DNA of 55,512 nucleotides from Bacteroidetes bacterium QS_3_64_15 (GCA_003022565.1 PXTN01000017.1:1-55512), one strand, 5' to 3'. Positions 9,930 through 19,888 are shown, counted from the first letter of the stretch. Notes: generated by a model from the sequence alone, not told the origin. A program made the numbers and translations.

Positions 9930-11072
9930 ATGAATGAATTGCTCAGTACATTTTTCGTCCTGCTTGCAATCGGCGTTGTGGTGGCCGGAACCGGGGGCTG
10001 CGACAGCAGCACCAGCAGATCGACCTCGAATTCGGACTCGACGACGACCCTGACGACTGTCTGGGAGAAACCATACGAGTCAGCCGGCGAGGTTCGCCTG
10101 CCTCCCAGCACGATCGGTGATTCACTCGTTCTTTTCGGGGCCGAAGCCCGCTTGCAGGCCTTTGACGTCGACGACGGGGCACTCGTTTGGGAAAGCCCCT
10201 CGGTTTCTCCGAGTATTTTGGAAATCAAGGGATATGATCTCCTTGCTGGTGACTCGATCGTCTACGCCGCACACGTCCGCAACGTCCACGCCTGGAACCT
10301 GCGTGACGGATCGCACCGATGGGTGTTCGAGCGGCCGTCGGACACCGGGCTGTACGACCTCGGGTATTACGCCCTCAGTCCCGATCACGTGTTCTTGTTC
10401 GGGAATGGAGGGCAGATTCTCCGCGTCGAACGGGCGAGCGGAGACCGTGCCCACACTTGGCACTATAGCGAACCCGTTTTCGGGGCCCGGTACCAGGACG
10501 GGTTCCTGTATCTCGGTCAGGCCTGGGTGCCGGAAGGAGCCGAGGGACAGGCCCGCGGCGGACTCACGAAGGTCGATGCGTCCAGTGGGGACACGCTCTG
10601 GACCTTCACAACTAGGCGGGGCGGGTTCTACGACATGCGGCCCATCGTCGAGGAGGGCCGTGTTTACGCTGGCACCCGCGAAGGGAAGGGGGGCTTCTTC
10701 GCGGTCGACGCCGAAACCGGAGAGGAGATTTGGCGAAACGAGCAGGCCTACACTTTCGCCGCCGATCACGGCGGAGGCTCCGTGTACGTTAACACCAGCG
10801 CAGAGGTCATGGGGGTATCGAAAGAGACGGGCCGCACCCTCTGGAAGACCGACATGCCAGGGGGGAGCGGGTTCGGCGGTGTGGTGTATCACGACGGTTA
10901 CGTCTATCATCCTCGGGGCGGAGCGCTGGTCGTCCTCGACGCCGAGGACGGCACTACCGTCCACCAGGAACCTTCGCCGAGCGGCTACTTCTGGACCATC
11001 CACGCCGGGGCCGGCCGCATTTTCGCACAGTCGTCCGGGCATCTCGTCGCCTATGAGCCCTACCGGCCGTAA
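9930..11072 (+). CDS. PQQ-like beta-propeller repeat lipoprotein
   Basis: Signal 'FFVLLAIGVVVAGTGGCDSS'; repeats such as 'LTKVDASSGDTLWTFTTRRG', 'FFAVDAETGEEIWRNEQ', 'VMGVSKETGRTLWKTD'. Confidence 0.85.
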   Translation: MNELLSTFFVLLAIGVVVAGTGGCDSSTSRSTSNSDSTTTLTTVWEKPYESAGEVRLPPSTIGDSLVLFGAEARLQAFDVDDGALVWESPSVSPSILEIKGYDLLAGDSIVYAAHVRNVHAWNLRDGSHRWVFERPSDTGLYDLGYYALSPDHVFLFGNGGQILRVERASGDRAHTWHYSEPVFGARYQDGFLYLGQAWVPEGAEGQARGGLTKVDASSGDTLWTFTTRRGGFYDMRPIVEEGRVYAGTREGKGGFFAVDAETGEEIWRNEQAYTFAADHGGGSVYVNTSAEVMGVSKETGRTLWKTDMPGGSGFGGVVYHDGYVYHPRGGALVVLDAEDGTTVHQEPSPSGYFWTIHAGAGRIFAQSSGHLVAYEPYRP

Positions 11073-11147
11073 CGTCAGGATCCTCCCTCTGCAGCATCCA
11101 CCCTTTGTCCCATTCTCGGACTGTCCTCACCGCTTTCGCGTTTCGAT

Positions 11148-11843
11148 ATGTCCACCGTCCGCTTCCTCTCGCGTGCCGGGGCTGCCGGCCTCATCATCGG
11201 TCTGTGTCTCGTCGTCGGGATACGGGCCGACACGGCACGAGCACAGTCCGCGCTGGACTACGGCGCTCGCGTGTCGGCCGTATCGTCGACAGTGACCGAC
11301 AGGCTCGCCGGAATCACGAATCCGCTGTGGGGGGTCGCTGTGGCCGCATACGCGCAGAAGACCCTTACGGGCCCGATCTCGGCGCGCCTGGAGTTCGCCT
11401 ACAATCCCCGTGGGGTTCGCCAAGAGGTTCTCGGCGTCGCCGCCGACGGGTTGCTAGAGCGAGCCGAAGCGGAGACGCGCCTGCATTACCTGTCGGTCCC
11501 TGCGTTTGTGACGGCGGGCTGGTCCCTGGGCGAGTCGCCCGTCTCCGCCTACGTCTTTCTCGGTCCGCGCATCGACGTGCTGGTCGGGCGCGAAAGCGGC
11601 ACGTTCTCGTTTCCCGATGAGGAGGTGCCCGCGGACCTGGCCGACCGATACAGCACAATCACCCTCGGGGCGTCCGGCGGGGTGGGCATCGGGGTGAACA
11701 TTGGGGACGTTATGATCACAGCGGAGGCGCTGCAGCACCGCGACATCACGGCGCCTGTGGACGAGGGCGGCACCAGAACCAGTCTTACCCTTGATCCGCT
11801 CCGGAACGTGGCTAGGGCCATTTCCCTCGGGGTGCGATGGTGA
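11148..11843 (+). CDS. Outer-membrane beta-barrel protein (porin-like)
   Basis: N-terminal signal peptide ending 'ARAQS'; alternating beta-strand pattern; terminal 'NVARAISLGVRW' aromatic C-terminus. Confidence 0.7.
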   Translation: MSTVRFLSRAGAAGLIIGLCLVVGIRADTARAQSALDYGARVSAVSSTVTDRLAGITNPLWGVAVAAYAQKTLTGPISARLEFAYNPRGVRQEVLGVAADGLLERAEAETRLHYLSVPAFVTAGWSLGESPVSAYVFLGPRIDVLVGRESGTFSFPDEEVPADLADRYSTITLGASGGVGIGVNIGDVMITAEALQHRDITAPVDEGGTRTSLTLDPLRNVARAISLGVRW

Positions 11844-12224
11844 AATAACGGATCGGTGGATTGATTCCAGCAATGCGATCACCAGGAGGGCTTGGCCGTG
11901 TCCCTACGCGGCGTGTTCGCCATGGCAGCCGGTTTTGGGGCAGGGGCGGGTGCCAATCCGAGAACAACCGATACGGATTCGGGACTGAGCGACGATTGGA
12001 TGTCGGTGCGCGCCCGCTGTTCGTCCCGAAAAAAGGCTGCTCCTGCGTGGAGGGCGACGTGTCGGTTCTGCAGACGGAAGAGACGGTCCCTGTTTGGTCG
12101 TTCGTTCTAGCAATCCCAACATTTTTGTGCTTTAAAAACCCATATTGTCAAGAGGCGGTCGCGCACGGATCTGGTGGATCCGACGAACTACTCAACAGTC
12201 TGACGCGAGGAAAGCAAAAGCCCC

Positions 12225-12525
12225 CTCACGCGCATCGGCATCACCGGATTGGTGGACATAGGCGACGAGCGGGCCGAGGTGGGAGTCTGGATCAGCAGGC
12301 CGCGCGGGAGTCGCGGGTACGCCACAGCGGGAACGCGCCGACTCCCGTCATTCGCGTTGGACGACCTGAGACTGGCGTCGGGGGTTGCCCGGCCCCTCAA
12401 ACGCAATGGGCCGTCGCACTGAAAACGCTTGGCTTCACCGCCGTCGCAGAGACGCACGAGCCCCAAAGGGGACCGCGGACGACCCGGTGGTGCGCTACGA
12501 ACTGACGCGGCGCGGCGGGCACTCG
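12225..12525 (+). pseudogene. GNAT acetyltransferase remnant (frameshifted)
   Basis: Plus-strand fragments in different frames: 'RIGITGLVDIGDERAEVGVWISRPRGSRGYATAG', 'QWAVALKTLGFTAVAETHEP', 'DDPVVRYELTRRG', in GNAT order. Confidence 0.6.
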
Positions 12526-12564
12526 GGGACGGAATAACCGGCTGGGGCAAGAGGCGCACACTTC

Positions 12565-15500
12565 TCAGTCCGACGCCTCCCCCTCGTACGGCCCGTAGTG
12601 CTTCGTGGGCTCGTCGTAGCCGAGAAGGCGCGTCTGCACCCACCCGACAGCGTCGTCCTGCAGCATCGCGATCGAGGGCACTATCAGCATGAGAACAAAG
12701 GTGCCAAAAATGATGCCCACCCCTAAGCTTACAGCCATCGGGATGAGGAATTGCGCCTGCACGCTCTGCTCGATGATGATGGGGAAGAGCCCGAGAAATG
12801 TGGTAAGCGAGGTCAGCAGGATGGGACGAAAGCGCACCTGCCCGGCCCGCACGAGGGCGTCGGGCCAATCGCGCCCCGCCGCGCGCTCCTCATTTGCGAA
12901 GTCGAGCATCACGAGCGCGTCGTTTACGATAACGCCGCTGAGCCCGACGATGCCGTAGATGCTGAGCAGGCCCAGCGAGATGTTGAGGAGGAGGTGTCCA
13001 ATGATGGCCCCAATCCAGGCGAACGGGATGGTGCCCATGATCACAAACGGCTGGAGGTAGGAGCGGAAGGGGATGGCCAGCAGGGCGTAGATGGCAAACA
13101 GCGCAAGCAGAAAGCCGATGATAAGTGCACTCTGTGCCTTGCGCTGCTCGCGCTGCTGCCCCCCGAACTGGTAGGTCATCTCCGGGACGGCCCGCTGAAT
13201 GCTGGGAAGCACGCGGGCTTCGAGGGCATTCTTGATCTCGTTTCCCGTGGTGACAGACGGATTTACGTCGGCCGTAACGGTGACCACGCGCCTTCCGTCT
13301 TGGCGGTTGATCTGGGAGGGGGCGTAGCTGAGCGACGTCGTCGCGACCTCCTCCAGCGGCACGTCAGCCCCAGCAGGGGTGCGGATGCGGTAGTCGTCCA
13401 GGTCCGCGAGGGCGTTTCGCTGGTCGTCAGGAAGGCGAGTATAGACGCGCACCTCATTCTGGCCGCGCTGCAGGCGGTACGACTCGACCCCGAAGAAGGC
13501 GGCCCGCACCTGCTGGGCCAGGTCGCTGAGGGTAAGGCCGAGCGACCGAGCGGCGGGCTTGAGCGACAGCTCAATCTCGCGCTTGCCCTCCTCCTGATCC
13601 GACTTGATGTCGTACACCCCCGCGAAGCGATCCAGCGAGTCGCGCACGGCCCCCACGGCTCGGTCGAGCCGCTGCTCAGTGGGAGCGGAGACCTCTACGG
13701 ACACGGGCTTGCCGACCGATACGACGTTGGCCGTAAACGAAAGGGAACGGGCACTCGGAATGGCATCCGTCGCCTCGCGCCATCGCTCCTCGAACTGCGC
13801 GGACGTGACGTCCCGCTCCTCCGGGTCGATCATTTCGAAGCTCACCTCGGCCACATTGGCCTTCGTCGCGGTGAACCCGGCCTGATCGGGCCCGCTGTTG
13901 GCGCGCGGCTGCTGGCCGACCGTCACGTACACGTTCTCGACGAGCCGCTGCCCGGCCTCCTCCTCCAGCTCGTTGATCGCTTCGTACCCCGTCGCCTGCA
14001 GGCGGCCGGTGATGCGCTCGGTGCGCTCCGGGGTGGTGCCAGCCGGCATCTCCAACTGGGCCGTCACCAGCTTGCCCTGCACGCTTGGAAAAAATTCGAA
14101 GCTGACGTAGCCGTTGCCCACGAAGCTGAAGGCGATGAGCAGGATCGCCACGCCGCCGCAGATCGTGACGCCGTAGCGACGGGTGGCAAACCGGAGGGAT
14201 GTCGTGAGCGGGCCCCGCACGAAGGTTTGTAGCCGAGTCGCCACCCACTGTCGCACGCGATTGAGCGTTCGGATCAGCCGGTTCGGCTCGTCGTCGCGGT
14301 TGGGGCGCTCGGAGAGATGGTACGGCAGGATGAAGAGCACCTCCACCAGCGACAGCGCCAGCACAATGATGACGATCAACGGAATGTCGCCAAGAAACTT
14401 GCCGATCGTGCCCCCGACGAAGAGGAGCGGGCTGAAGGCCGCGACGGTCGTGAGGACCGCAAAGATGACCGGGATGCCGACGCGCTGCGTGCCCCGAATC
14501 GACGCTTCCAGCGGATCGCCCTTCGCCTCTTGCTCCGCGTACACGTTTTCCCCCACCACGATCGCGTCGTCCACCACAATGCCGATGGACAGGATGAAGC
14601 CAAAGAGGGAGAGCAGGTTGATCGACACGTCCAGGTACTGCATCACGATGAACGTGCCGGTGAACGACAGGAAGATGCCCACCGAGGTCCAGAACGCCAG
14701 CCGCGGCGCCAGGAAGAGCGTGAGCGTGAGGACGACGAGGAGCAGGCCGAGGAGACCGTTCTTAATCAACAGGTTGAGCCGGCTGCGCAGGTTCTGGGCC
14801 TGGTTCTGCCAGATGGCCGCATTTAGTCCTGCCGGGAGCGCGGGGCGAAGCTCGTCGTTCAGGTACTCCTGCACGGTCTCCTCCACGGCCAGCACCTGCT
14901 CGTCGCCGGTGCGGAAGACGTTGAGAATGGCGGCGGGCTTGCCGTTGAAGCGGGTGATGAGGTCGGAGTTTTCGGCGAATCCGTCTTTGACGTGCGCCAC
15001 GTCGCCGAGCTGCACGTTCGTCCCATCCTCGCGGGAGAGGAGCACGATGTCCTCAAAGTTCGCCTTCGTGTAGTTCTGGCCCTCGGTGCGCACCGTGATC
15101 TCCTCGTTCGCCGTCTCGATGCTGCCGCCGGGCAGGTCGAGGCTGCTTTGCTGCACCAGCCCGGACACCTGCCCGAGTGTCATGCCGTACTTGCGGAGGT
15201 CTGCACGCGAGATCTCTACCGAAATCTCGTAGTCGCGCACTCCGCCGATTTGAACGAACGAGATCTGCGGGTCCTGCGTGAGGTCGTCCTTCGTGCGCTG
15301 GGCCAGTTCCTTGAGCGTGCGCTCGGTGGCGTCGCCGTAGAGGGCCACCTGGAGGGCCTGCTGTCGATTCGTGACTTCCGTCACGATGGGCTCCTCCGCC
15401 TCCTCGGGAAACGCCGTGATGCGGTCCACCTCCGACTTGATGTCGGTCCGGGCGCGGGCGAGATCCGTTCCCCGCTTCAACTCGGCCGTCACCACGCCGG

Positions 15501-15765
15501 CGTTCTCGGTGGCGGTGCCCAGGATGCGGTCGATGCCCTCCACGCTCTCGATGCGGTCCTCGATGCGGCGCACGATGGACTGCTCCACTTCCTCGGGCGA
15601 GCCGCCGGGGTAGGTCACCTCGATCTGCACCTGGTCGAGGCTAAATTCGGGGAAGACCTCCTGCACGGTCGTGTACGCCGCCGCCCCCCCGCCGATCAGT
15701 AGCACCAGCATCAGCAAGTTGGCCGCCACGCCGTTGCGGGCGAACCAGTCGATTACCCTATTCAT
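12565..15765 (-). CDS. RND efflux transporter permease (AcrB/HAE1-type)
   Basis: 1066 aa; 'MNRVIDWFARNGVAANLLMLVLLIGGG', 'EVFPEFSLDQVQIEVTYPGGSPEEVEQSIVRRIED', 'SIGIVVDDAIVVGENVY'. Confidence 0.95.
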   Translation of the reverse strand: MNRVIDWFARNGVAANLLMLVLLIGGGAAAYTTVQEVFPEFSLDQVQIEVTYPGGSPEEVEQSIVRRIEDRIESVEGIDRILGTATENAGVVTAELKRGTDLARARTDIKSEVDRITAFPEEAEEPIVTEVTNRQQALQVALYGDATERTLKELAQRTKDDLTQDPQISFVQIGGVRDYEISVEISRADLRKYGMTLGQVSGLVQQSSLDLPGGSIETANEEITVRTEGQNYTKANFEDIVLLSREDGTNVQLGDVAHVKDGFAENSDLITRFNGKPAAILNVFRTGDEQVLAVEETVQEYLNDELRPALPAGLNAAIWQNQAQNLRSRLNLLIKNGLLGLLLVVLTLTLFLAPRLAFWTSVGIFLSFTGTFIVMQYLDVSINLLSLFGFILSIGIVVDDAIVVGENVYAEQEAKGDPLEASIRGTQRVGIPVIFAVLTTVAAFSPLLFVGGTIGKFLGDIPLIVIIVLALSLVEVLFILPYHLSERPNRDDEPNRLIRTLNRVRQWVATRLQTFVRGPLTTSLRFATRRYGVTICGGVAILLIAFSFVGNGYVSFEFFPSVQGKLVTAQLEMPAGTTPERTERITGRLQATGYEAINELEEEAGQRLVENVYVTVGQQPRANSGPDQAGFTATKANVAEVSFEMIDPEERDVTSAQFEERWREATDAIPSARSLSFTANVVSVGKPVSVEVSAPTEQRLDRAVGAVRDSLDRFAGVYDIKSDQEEGKREIELSLKPAARSLGLTLSDLAQQVRAAFFGVESYRLQRGQNEVRVYTRLPDDQRNALADLDDYRIRTPAGADVPLEEVATTSLSYAPSQINRQDGRRVVTVTADVNPSVTTGNEIKNALEARVLPSIQRAVPEMTYQFGGQQREQRKAQSALIIGFLLALFAIYALLAIPFRSYLQPFVIMGTIPFAWIGAIIGHLLLNISLGLLSIYGIVGLSGVIVNDALVMLDFANEERAAGRDWPDALVRAGQVRFRPILLTSLTTFLGLFPIIIEQSVQAQFLIPMAVSLGVGIIFGTFVLMLIVPSIAMLQDDAVGWVQTRLLGYDEPTKHYGPYEGEASD

Positions 15766-15766
15766 C

Positions 15767-15805
15767 GTTGGAACGTTGGTACGTTATATGTTGGAACGTT
15801 GGGGC
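15767..15805 (+). repeat. Degenerate octamer array (GTTGGAAC)n
   Basis: GTTGGAAC|GTTGGTAC|GTTATAT|GTTGGAAC|GTTGGGGC read directly. Confidence 0.85.
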
Positions 15806-15813
15806 GGAGAACA

Positions 15814-16242
15814 TCACTCCGGCGCATCCAGGTCGATTTCGTACTCCACGCCTCTCTCCTGGACACGGGAGGCGTTGGGTTTCGACTCCAGGTACTGAAT
15901 CAGTCGGAACAGCTGTCGAGAGGCCTTATCGGCGAGGTCGTAGGTGGCCTCAAACTCAGCGTCTGACAGGTAGCCCTGATCGCAGGCAACGTAAAGCTGT
16001 GCGCGCACCTCGCCTGCGGATCCGCGTGCCCGACCGAGATGATCCACAAAGATGCTCTGTGTTCGGCTCTCGAAGCCCTCAGCGATGTTGCTCATGACCG
16101 ACACCGAGGCCCGCTGAATCTGATCGCGAAGCCCAAAATTGCTTGCGAACGGCTCCTGTTGGGTATGCTCGTAGACCCGGTTCGTCAGTGTTCGAGCCGT
16201 CTGCCAGACATCCAACTCTTCGAAGCGCTCGATTGTGGCCAT
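15814..16242 (-). CDS. Four-helix-bundle protein (S23 / 23S rRNA IVP family)
   Basis: 'MATIERFEELDVWQTARTLTNRVYEHTQQ...LRDQIQRASVSVMSNIAEGFESRTQSIFVDHLGRARGSAGEVRAQLYVACDQGYLSDAEF' is the classic family signature. Confidence 0.92.
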   Translation of the reverse strand: MATIERFEELDVWQTARTLTNRVYEHTQQEPFASNFGLRDQIQRASVSVMSNIAEGFESRTQSIFVDHLGRARGSAGEVRAQLYVACDQGYLSDAEFEATYDLADKASRQLFRLIQYLESKPNASRVQERGVEYEIDLDAPE

Positions 16243-16253
16243 GGTGGTAGAAC

Positions 16254-16300
16254 GTTTGGGCGTTGGAACGTTTTTGCGTTGTACGCTGGAACGTTGCGGG
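16254..16300 (+). repeat. Degenerate octamer array (GTTGGAAC)n
   Basis: GTTTGGGC|GTTGGAAC|GTTTTTGC|GTTGTAC|GCTGGAAC|GTTGCGGG. Confidence 0.85.
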
Positions 16301-16337
16301 AGTGGAGGACAGGTCAGAAGGGAAGCTCCGCTGTCAA

Positions 16338-16365
16338 AACGTTCAACGTTCAACGTGCAACGCGA
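16338..16365 (-). repeat. Heptamer array (GTTGAAC)n, inverted relative to 16254-16300, overlapping the 3' end of the MFP gene
   Basis: AACGTTC|AACGTTC|AACGTGC|AACGCGA on plus. Confidence 0.75.
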
Positions 16366-17609
16366 ATGTTCATGCTGTCGGTCTGCACCCGCAGATCAGT
16401 GGTGATTACCCGAGTGTCGGGATCGAGCGTCGGCGCGAGGTAGGTCTGCTCCTCCACCGTCTGGATGGGCTCGACCGGCCGCTCGACCAGCATCGAGTCG
16501 CCCTGCACGGTCCAGACCACGGGGGGCTGATCCGGGGTGCGCGTGTGCACGGCGCGGCGGGGGACCACATGGTATGTGCCGTCCTGGCGGCCCTGGATGT
16601 CCACCTCCGTATAGGTGCCCACGGCCAGGGGCGGGCGCTCCGGCGTATAGCTGCGCTCCGCCGCCGGAGGACGCTCGGGCCGCTGCGACGGGACGCGCAT
16701 CGCTTGGTCGTAGGGGTCGGGCACGCGCACCACCACGTCGACGGTGCGGGTCTGCTCGCTGACGGCCCCCTCGACGCGGTGGACACGACCCTGCCACGCG
16801 AACTCCTCCCCGCCGTACGTGGTCGTCACGGTCGCGGGCAACTTGGCCCCGGACTGCTGCCCCGTGGTCGCCCACAGGTTGCGAATGAGGGCCGCCTTGC
16901 GGGTGGGAAGGGACACGACGATCTCGGCCGCCTCGGTGCCGTAGACCGTAGCGACCGGCGTGCCCGGGGCCAGGTACGCCCCGAGGTCGGCCTGCTTCTG
17001 GCGCACCATCCCGTCGAACGGCACCTGCAGCCGGGTGCGCTCCAGGTTGGTTCGGGCGGTCTCCAGCGACGCCTTGGCGCTTTGCAGGTTGGCCTCCGCC
17101 CGGGCCACCTGCGGCTCGTTGAAGACGAACCGGCCCAACTCGGTGCTGTCGGGGGCGGGGGCTGCCCCGGCGCGCTCCTGGACGCGCTCGTAATCCGCCC
17201 GGGCGGCCCCGGCTTCCTCGCGGGCCTGGAGGAGCTGGAACTTGGCCTGCGTCACCTGCGCCTCCGCCTGCTTCAGGGCGCTGCGGTAGTCGGACGGGTC
17301 GATGCGGGCGAGCGTCTCGCCGGCCGCGAACCGCCCCCCGCTCACGAGCGCATCGGACACGTCTGCGAGGCGGCCCCCCACCTCGGCAGTGAGCTGAATC
17401 TCGCGGACGGGCTGCACCGTGCCGGTGCCGCGCACCAGCAGGCTGCCGGCTCGCACCTCCACCGGCGTCGTCGAGACGCGGGGCGACTGCGGGGGGGGCT
17501 CGCTCGTCTCTGCCTGGGGCGCAAAGGCGTATAGGACAAACATGATCGCGGCGGCGCCGACGAGAATGCCGGCGCCCACCAAGTACCACGTAAGGTCGCT
17601 ACGGTCCAT
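16350..17609 (-). CDS. RND efflux periplasmic adaptor (MFP/HlyD family)
   Basis: N-terminal TM; 'GTGTVQPVREIQLTAEVGGRLADVSDALVSGGRFAAGETLARIDPSDYRSALKQAEAQVTQAK'; start placed at ATG 17609. Confidence 0.92.
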   Translation of the reverse strand: MDRSDLTWYLVGAGILVGAAAIMFVLYAFAPQAETSEPPPQSPRVSTTPVEVRAGSLLVRGTGTVQPVREIQLTAEVGGRLADVSDALVSGGRFAAGETLARIDPSDYRSALKQAEAQVTQAKFQLLQAREEAGAARADYERVQERAGAAPAPDSTELGRFVFNEPQVARAEANLQSAKASLETARTNLERTRLQVPFDGMVRQKQADLGAYLAPGTPVATVYGTEAAEIVVSLPTRKAALIRNLWATTGQQSGAKLPATVTTTYGGEEFAWQGRVHRVEGAVSEQTRTVDVVVRVPDPYDQAMRVPSQRPERPPAAERSYTPERPPLAVGTYTEVDIQGRQDGTYHVVPRRAVHTRTPDQPPVVWTVQGDSMLVERPVEPIQTVEEQTYLAPTLDPDTRVITTDLRVQTDSMNIRVAR

Positions 17610-17659
17610 GAGTCGAGTCAGTAGGTCGGAAGTACGAAGCCGACAGGGCAAGAACGCGA

Positions 17660-19150
17660 TTACGGGAACAGCCGGGGATCCTCGGGCGCGGGCACCTCGG
17701 TCCACGCGCCGCCGAGGGCGCGGTGAAGGGCGAGGCGGGCGTTGACGACCGCCAGCCGGACGCCAGCCCGTCGCGTGCGGGCCTGCACGAGGGTGCGCTC
17801 TGCATCGAGGAGCGACAGCACGTCGCCAATACCGCGCTCGTAGCGGTCGCGTTGGGCTTGGAACGCGTCGTTCGCCGCGTCCACCTGTTGCTGCACCTCG
17901 CGGTAGCGCCGGCGCTGCTTGTCGTAGGCCACCAGGGCGGCCCTCACCTCGCGGAAGGCCGTGAGGACCGTTCGCTCGTAGCGGGCCGCCTGCTGCTTGT
18001 AGCGGGCCTCCACGGCGCTAAGGTTGGCCCGCAGGCGCCCGCCCTGAAAGAGGGGCGCGGTGAGCTGGCCCACGAAGTTGGCAAAGACCTGCCCGGGGTC
18101 CACGAGGTCGGCCAGCTCGCTGCTCTGTGTGCCGCCCTGGCCGGTGAGCGACAGGCTCGGCAACATCTCGGCGCGCGCCGCCCCAATCTGTTGGCGGGCG
18201 GCCTCCAGTCGCCGCGCCGACGCCCGCACGTCGGGCCGCTGCATGAGGAGGTCCGCGGGAAGGCCCGCGGGAATGGGCTCGGGGGCGAGAGGAACGGCCA
18301 TCGAGTCGGGAAGGAGGGCGCGCTGCTCCCCGGCGAAGCGGCCCAGGAGCGTGGCGAGGCGGCTCTGCGCGTCGTACAGCCGACGCTCCAGGTCCGGCTG
18401 CTCCGCCCGGGCGGCCTGCAGGCTCTGCCGGACGCTGTAGAGCCGGAACGACGGGATCAGGCCCCGGTCGTAGCGGTCCTCGGTGGTCTCGAGCCGCTGC
18501 TCCAGCAGGTCGATGGTCCGCTGCCCGAGCTGCACCTGTCGCCGCAGGGAGGCGATCTGGGCGTATGTCGAGATCGTCTGGCTGATGACCGAGAGGCGGG
18601 CGGTCTGCAGGTCCGCCGCCGTGGCGAGGTACTGGCTCAGCGCCGCTTTGCGCTCGCTTCGGACGCGGCCCCAGAAGTCGAGTTCGTACGAGAAGCCGAG
18701 CGTGGCCTGGTAGTCCGCAAACTCGAAGCGGTCCGGGCCTTGCCCTCCGCCGATGGCGCCGCCGATGCCGGTGTTGGCCGGCTGGTTTTGATAGCTGACC
18801 TGCCCGTCGGCACTCACGCTTGGAAACAGTGGCGCCCGTGCGATGCGGAACTGGGCGGCCAGTTCTTCGACCTGAGACCGGGCTACCTCGAGGTCGAGGT
18901 TGGCGGCGAGGGCCGTGTCGACGAGGGCCGTGAGGGCCGGGTCGTCGTACGCGGCCCACCACCGGGTGGCGTCGTAGGCGGCCGTGTCGGCGGTCTCGGC
19001 GGGCAGCGTCGTGTCACCCGGCGCGGCCTCAAACCGACTCGGGAGCTCTTGCTCCGCCTCCGGCGTCGGCATGGACGGCGTCATCGAACAGCCGGCAATC
19101 GTGAGCAGGACCGTCAGGACGGTGGCTGCGGTGAGATGAAGAATCTTCAT
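17660..19150 (-). CDS. TolC-like outer membrane efflux lipoprotein (NodT type)
   Basis: Lipobox 'LLTIAGCSMTP'; 'RWWAAYDDPALTALVDTALAANLDLEVARSQVEE'; 'LLMQRPDVRASARRLEAARQQIGAARAEMLPSLSLTG'. Confidence 0.93.
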   Translation of the reverse strand: MKILHLTAATVLTVLLTIAGCSMTPSMPTPEAEQELPSRFEAAPGDTTLPAETADTAAYDATRWWAAYDDPALTALVDTALAANLDLEVARSQVEELAAQFRIARAPLFPSVSADGQVSYQNQPANTGIGGAIGGGQGPDRFEFADYQATLGFSYELDFWGRVRSERKAALSQYLATAADLQTARLSVISQTISTYAQIASLRRQVQLGQRTIDLLEQRLETTEDRYDRGLIPSFRLYSVRQSLQAARAEQPDLERRLYDAQSRLATLLGRFAGEQRALLPDSMAVPLAPEPIPAGLPADLLMQRPDVRASARRLEAARQQIGAARAEMLPSLSLTGQGGTQSSELADLVDPGQVFANFVGQLTAPLFQGGRLRANLSAVEARYKQQAARYERTVLTAFREVRAALVAYDKQRRRYREVQQQVDAANDAFQAQRDRYERGIGDVLSLLDAERTLVQARTRRAGVRLAVVNARLALHRALGGAWTEVPAPEDPRLFP

Positions 19151-19158
19151 CTGAAAAC

Positions 19159-19194
19159 GTTTAACGTTAAACGTTAGAACGTTGAACGACTAAC
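19159..19194 (+). repeat. Heptamer array (GTTKAAC)n
   Basis: GTTTAAC|GTTAAAC|GTTAGAAC|GTTGAAC|GACTAAC between tolC-like start and tetR stop. Confidence 0.8.
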
Positions 19195-19195
19195 T

Positions 19196-19831
19196 TCAGG
19201 GCGCAAGGCCGTGATAGATGAGGTCGAACAGGTGCTCCTTCCGGACCTCCACGAACGCCCCCCAGTCGCCCGCCGCGTCGGGATGCATGATCTCCACCGT
19301 CGGCCGGGCCACGAAGAAGAAGAGACACGTCGAGATCACGGAAAGGACCGTGTGGTGGGGATCGACCGACCGAATCTCGCCTGCCTCGCTCGCGGCCGCG
19401 ATGGTGTCGACCAGAATCTGAGGCGGAGCCTCCCCGGATTTCGTTGCCTCACGCAGGTGCTTGCCGAGCAGGCTGCCTCCGGCCAGGTTTTCCTGCACCA
19501 TCAAGCGCATCGCCGCCTCATCGGACCGCACGAACTCGACGTACCCGTCGATGAAGACGCGGAGCGTCTCCTCAAAGGTTGGTGCCTCCTCCAGCGACTC
19601 GCCGAACGACGCCATGAACCGACGCACCGTGTGGGCGAAGACCTCCTCGTACAGCGTCTTCTTGTCCCGGAAGTAGTAGTGCAGCATCGCCTTGTTGATG
19701 TCGGCCGCGTCGGCGATGGCCTGCATGCGCGCCCCGTGCCGGCCCTCCCGGGCAAATACCTGGAGGGCCGCGTCGAAAATCTGACGCTCTGTGTCGGAAT
19801 AGTCGGAGCGCGGAGTGGAGGCGTCGGGCAT
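19196..19831 (-). CDS. TetR/AcrR-family transcriptional regulator
   Basis: 'DTERQIFDAALQVFAREGRHGARMQAIADAADINKAMLHYYFRDKKTLYEEVF' TetR HTH; start placed at ATG 19831. Confidence 0.93.
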   Translation of the reverse strand: MPDASTPRSDYSDTERQIFDAALQVFAREGRHGARMQAIADAADINKAMLHYYFRDKKTLYEEVFAHTVRRFMASFGESLEEAPTFEETLRVFIDGYVEFVRSDEAAMRLMVQENLAGGSLLGKHLREATKSGEAPPQILVDTIAAASEAGEIRSVDPHHTVLSVISTCLFFFVARPTVEIMHPDAAGDWGAFVEVRKEHLFDLIYHGLAP

Positions 19832-19888
19832 GGACGGTGTCAATAGTGAGAATTCGACCAGTGTAATCGGAGGACAACCGTCTGGTTC

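Noticed and set aside
15767-16300. Diversity-generating retroelement suggested by the Avd-like four-helix-bundle protein
   Set aside because: No reverse transcriptase, no template/variable repeat pair and no C-type lectin target gene in the window; only the protein fold family is shared.
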